Assembly (NCBI GenBank): GCA_015059245.1
Contig: SVAU01000026.1
Location: forward strand, 1 to 6,319
Length of the DNA: 6,319 nucleotides
Source of the DNA: Bacillota bacterium
GTDB taxonomy: Bacteria > Bacillota_I > Bacilli_A > RF39 > UBA660
Direction: 5' to 3'
The notes under the pieces were generated by a model. It was not told where the DNA came from. It did not search any database and saw only the letters and a program-made list of their open reading frames with translations. Both the position numbers and the translations under genes were made by a program. Shown here one piece after another: positions 6,028 to 6,319 of the stretch (positions are counted from its first letter, which is position 1; every line of letters starts with the position of its first letter).

Positions 6028-6056
6028 TTGCAATTCTATTTTTTTCGTTGTATACT
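6028..6056 (+). promoter_or_regulatory. rRNA operon promoter P1
   Basis: The -35 TTGCAA (6028-6033), a 17-nt spacer and the -10 TATACT (6051-6056) are preceded by T-tracts. The G at 6063 lies 7 nt after the -10 and is a candidate start; many Firmicutes rRNA promoters initiate with G, linking them to GTP level. Tandem promoters before 16S match the Bacillus arrangement. Confidence 0.75.
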
Positions 6057-6109
6057 GAGGAAGATGTTTCAAAAAGAAGCACCAAATTAAGCCTATAAAC
6101 ATTGAAAAA

Positions 6110-6156
6110 TGTCAACAAAAAAACTTTTTTCAAAAAAGTTTAAAAAAAAGTTGACA
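6110..6156. repeat. Nested palindrome overlapping the rRNA P2 -35 box
   Basis: The outer arms TGTCAAC (6110-6116) and GTTGACA (6150-6156) are exact complements, and the right arm contains the P2 -35 box. The inner arms AAACTTTTTT (6121-6130) and AAAAAAGTTT (6132-6141) are perfect around a single C. A-tracts at 6132-6137 and 6142-6149 fit an UP element for P2. The left arm places a TTGACA on the minus strand, but no fitting -10 follows it. Confidence 0.7.
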
Positions 6157-6180
6157 AACGCTTATAGAGTTTGATATATT
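6151..6180 (+). promoter_or_regulatory. rRNA operon promoter P2
   Basis: A perfect -35 TTGACA (6151-6156), an 18-nt spacer and the -10 TATATT (6175-6180) have an extended TG at 6172-6173. Strong A-tracts lie directly upstream. The G at 6187 is 7 nt after the -10, the same spacing as in P1. It is expected to be the stronger of the two promoters. Confidence 0.85.
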
Positions 6181-6221
6181 ACTAATGCAACCGAGAAAAG
6201 ATAAGAAAATCGGTAGCAGAA

Positions 6222-6236
6222 TGATCTTTGAAAACT
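6222..6236 (+). promoter_or_regulatory. boxA antitermination site of the rRNA leader
   Basis: TGATCTTTGAAAACT matches the boxA-type sequence found before 16S in Bacillus and relatives, where Nus factors bind the nascent RNA to prevent early termination. It lies about 35 nt after the predicted P2 start and about 70 nt before 16S. Confidence 0.8.
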
Positions 6237-6285
6237 AAGTAAAAAAGTCAAATTGAGTAGCTTTGTGATCATAACTTAAATTATT

Positions 6286-6303
6286 AGATTTAATTATAAA
6301 TCT
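6286..6303 (+). other. Hairpin just before the 16S 5' end
   Basis: The 7-bp arms AGATTTA (6286-6292) and TAAATCT (6297-6303) flank a 4-nt loop ATTA. It ends about two bases before the predicted mature 16S start. It could mark or compete with the precursor processing stem formed with sequence 3' of 16S. The role is inferred. Confidence 0.4.
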
Positions 6304-6305
6304 TT

Positions 6306-6319
6306 TTTAATGAGAGTTT
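6306..6319 (+). rRNA. 16S rRNA, first bases (continues beyond window)
   Basis: The window ends in TTTAATGAGAGTTT. The AGAGTTT (6313-6319) is the universal 5' start of 16S that normally continues as GATCCTGGCTCAG; it corresponds to positions 8-14 of E. coli 16S, putting the mature 5' end near 6306. The upstream P1, P2 and boxA support the call. Only about 14 bases are present. Confidence 0.82.

Noticed and set aside
6064..6090. Eight-codon leader peptide (MFQKEAPN) between P1 and P2, after GAGG
   Set aside because: Spacing to the GAGG is only 3 nt, the frame is very short, and rRNA leaders are not translated; nothing else supports it.
5917..6102. Minus-strand reading frame of 61 codons
   Set aside because: It lies antisense to the DUF402 C-terminus and across the A/T hairpin and promoter P1. 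Its composition (runs of F, K, I, N) reflects the A/T tracts, and it resembles no family.
6081..6116. Divergent minus-strand promoter from the TTGACA in the left arm of the P2 palindrome
   Set aside because: At 17 nt spacing the -10 would read GCTTAA, a poor match, and no minus-strand gene lies downstream.
6191..6213. Leader hairpin CCGA/TCGG before boxA
   Set aside because: It has only 4 bp of stem around a 15-nt loop, too weak to annotate.

Overview
The window is a very AT-rich, low-GC Gram-positive type chromosome segment. Three things point to a member of the Firmicutes/Bacilli, possibly one of the small-genome uncultured gut lineages: strong AGAAGGTGA-like Shine-Dalgarno sequences, a cdaA-cdaR pair, and a Bacillus-like rRNA leader with tandem promoters and boxA. 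All seven stop codons are TAA. Tryptophan is written TGG, so nothing requires an altered genetic code. The lineage is an inference from sequence style and gene families, not a placement.

Layout from left to right: (1) The 3' part of cdaA (c-di-AMP synthase, cut by the window edge) overlaps cdaR (YbbR-repeat regulator). The pair ends in a strong terminator, so glmM, the usual third gene, is absent from this spot. (2) A small DUF378 membrane protein on the minus strand converges on cdaR and shares that terminator. (3) Divergent from it is a lipoprotein with a GerS/LolA-like domain and a DUF4367-like C-terminus; the region between the two contains nested inverted repeats. (4) A single-pass membrane protein of unknown function has its own promoter and terminator. 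(5) A membrane-anchored S41 carboxy-terminal processing protease (CtpA/CtpB type) has a complete Ser-Lys-Gln catalytic set. (6) A YgaC/Ntdp-like DUF402 protein follows, probably a nucleoside di/triphosphatase. (7) The last 310 bases are an rRNA operon control region: an A/T-only hairpin, promoters P1 and P2, boxA, and the first bases of 16S rRNA at the right edge.

Most genes concern the cell envelope: c-di-AMP signalling, an extracytoplasmic regulator, a lipoprotein, a membrane protease and two small membrane proteins. The final part links a nucleotide-hydrolysing protein to rRNA transcription by position only. The most distinctive feature is compactness. At three successive junctions a terminator-like hairpin is fused to, or directly abuts, the -35 box of the next promoter. 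Predicted mRNA leaders are only about 12-16 nt, and terminator arms run into coding sequence. I found no defence system, mobile element, CRISPR array or tRNA, and no strong candidate for a wholly new system. The two least explained items are the unknown membrane protein and the palindromic divergent region.
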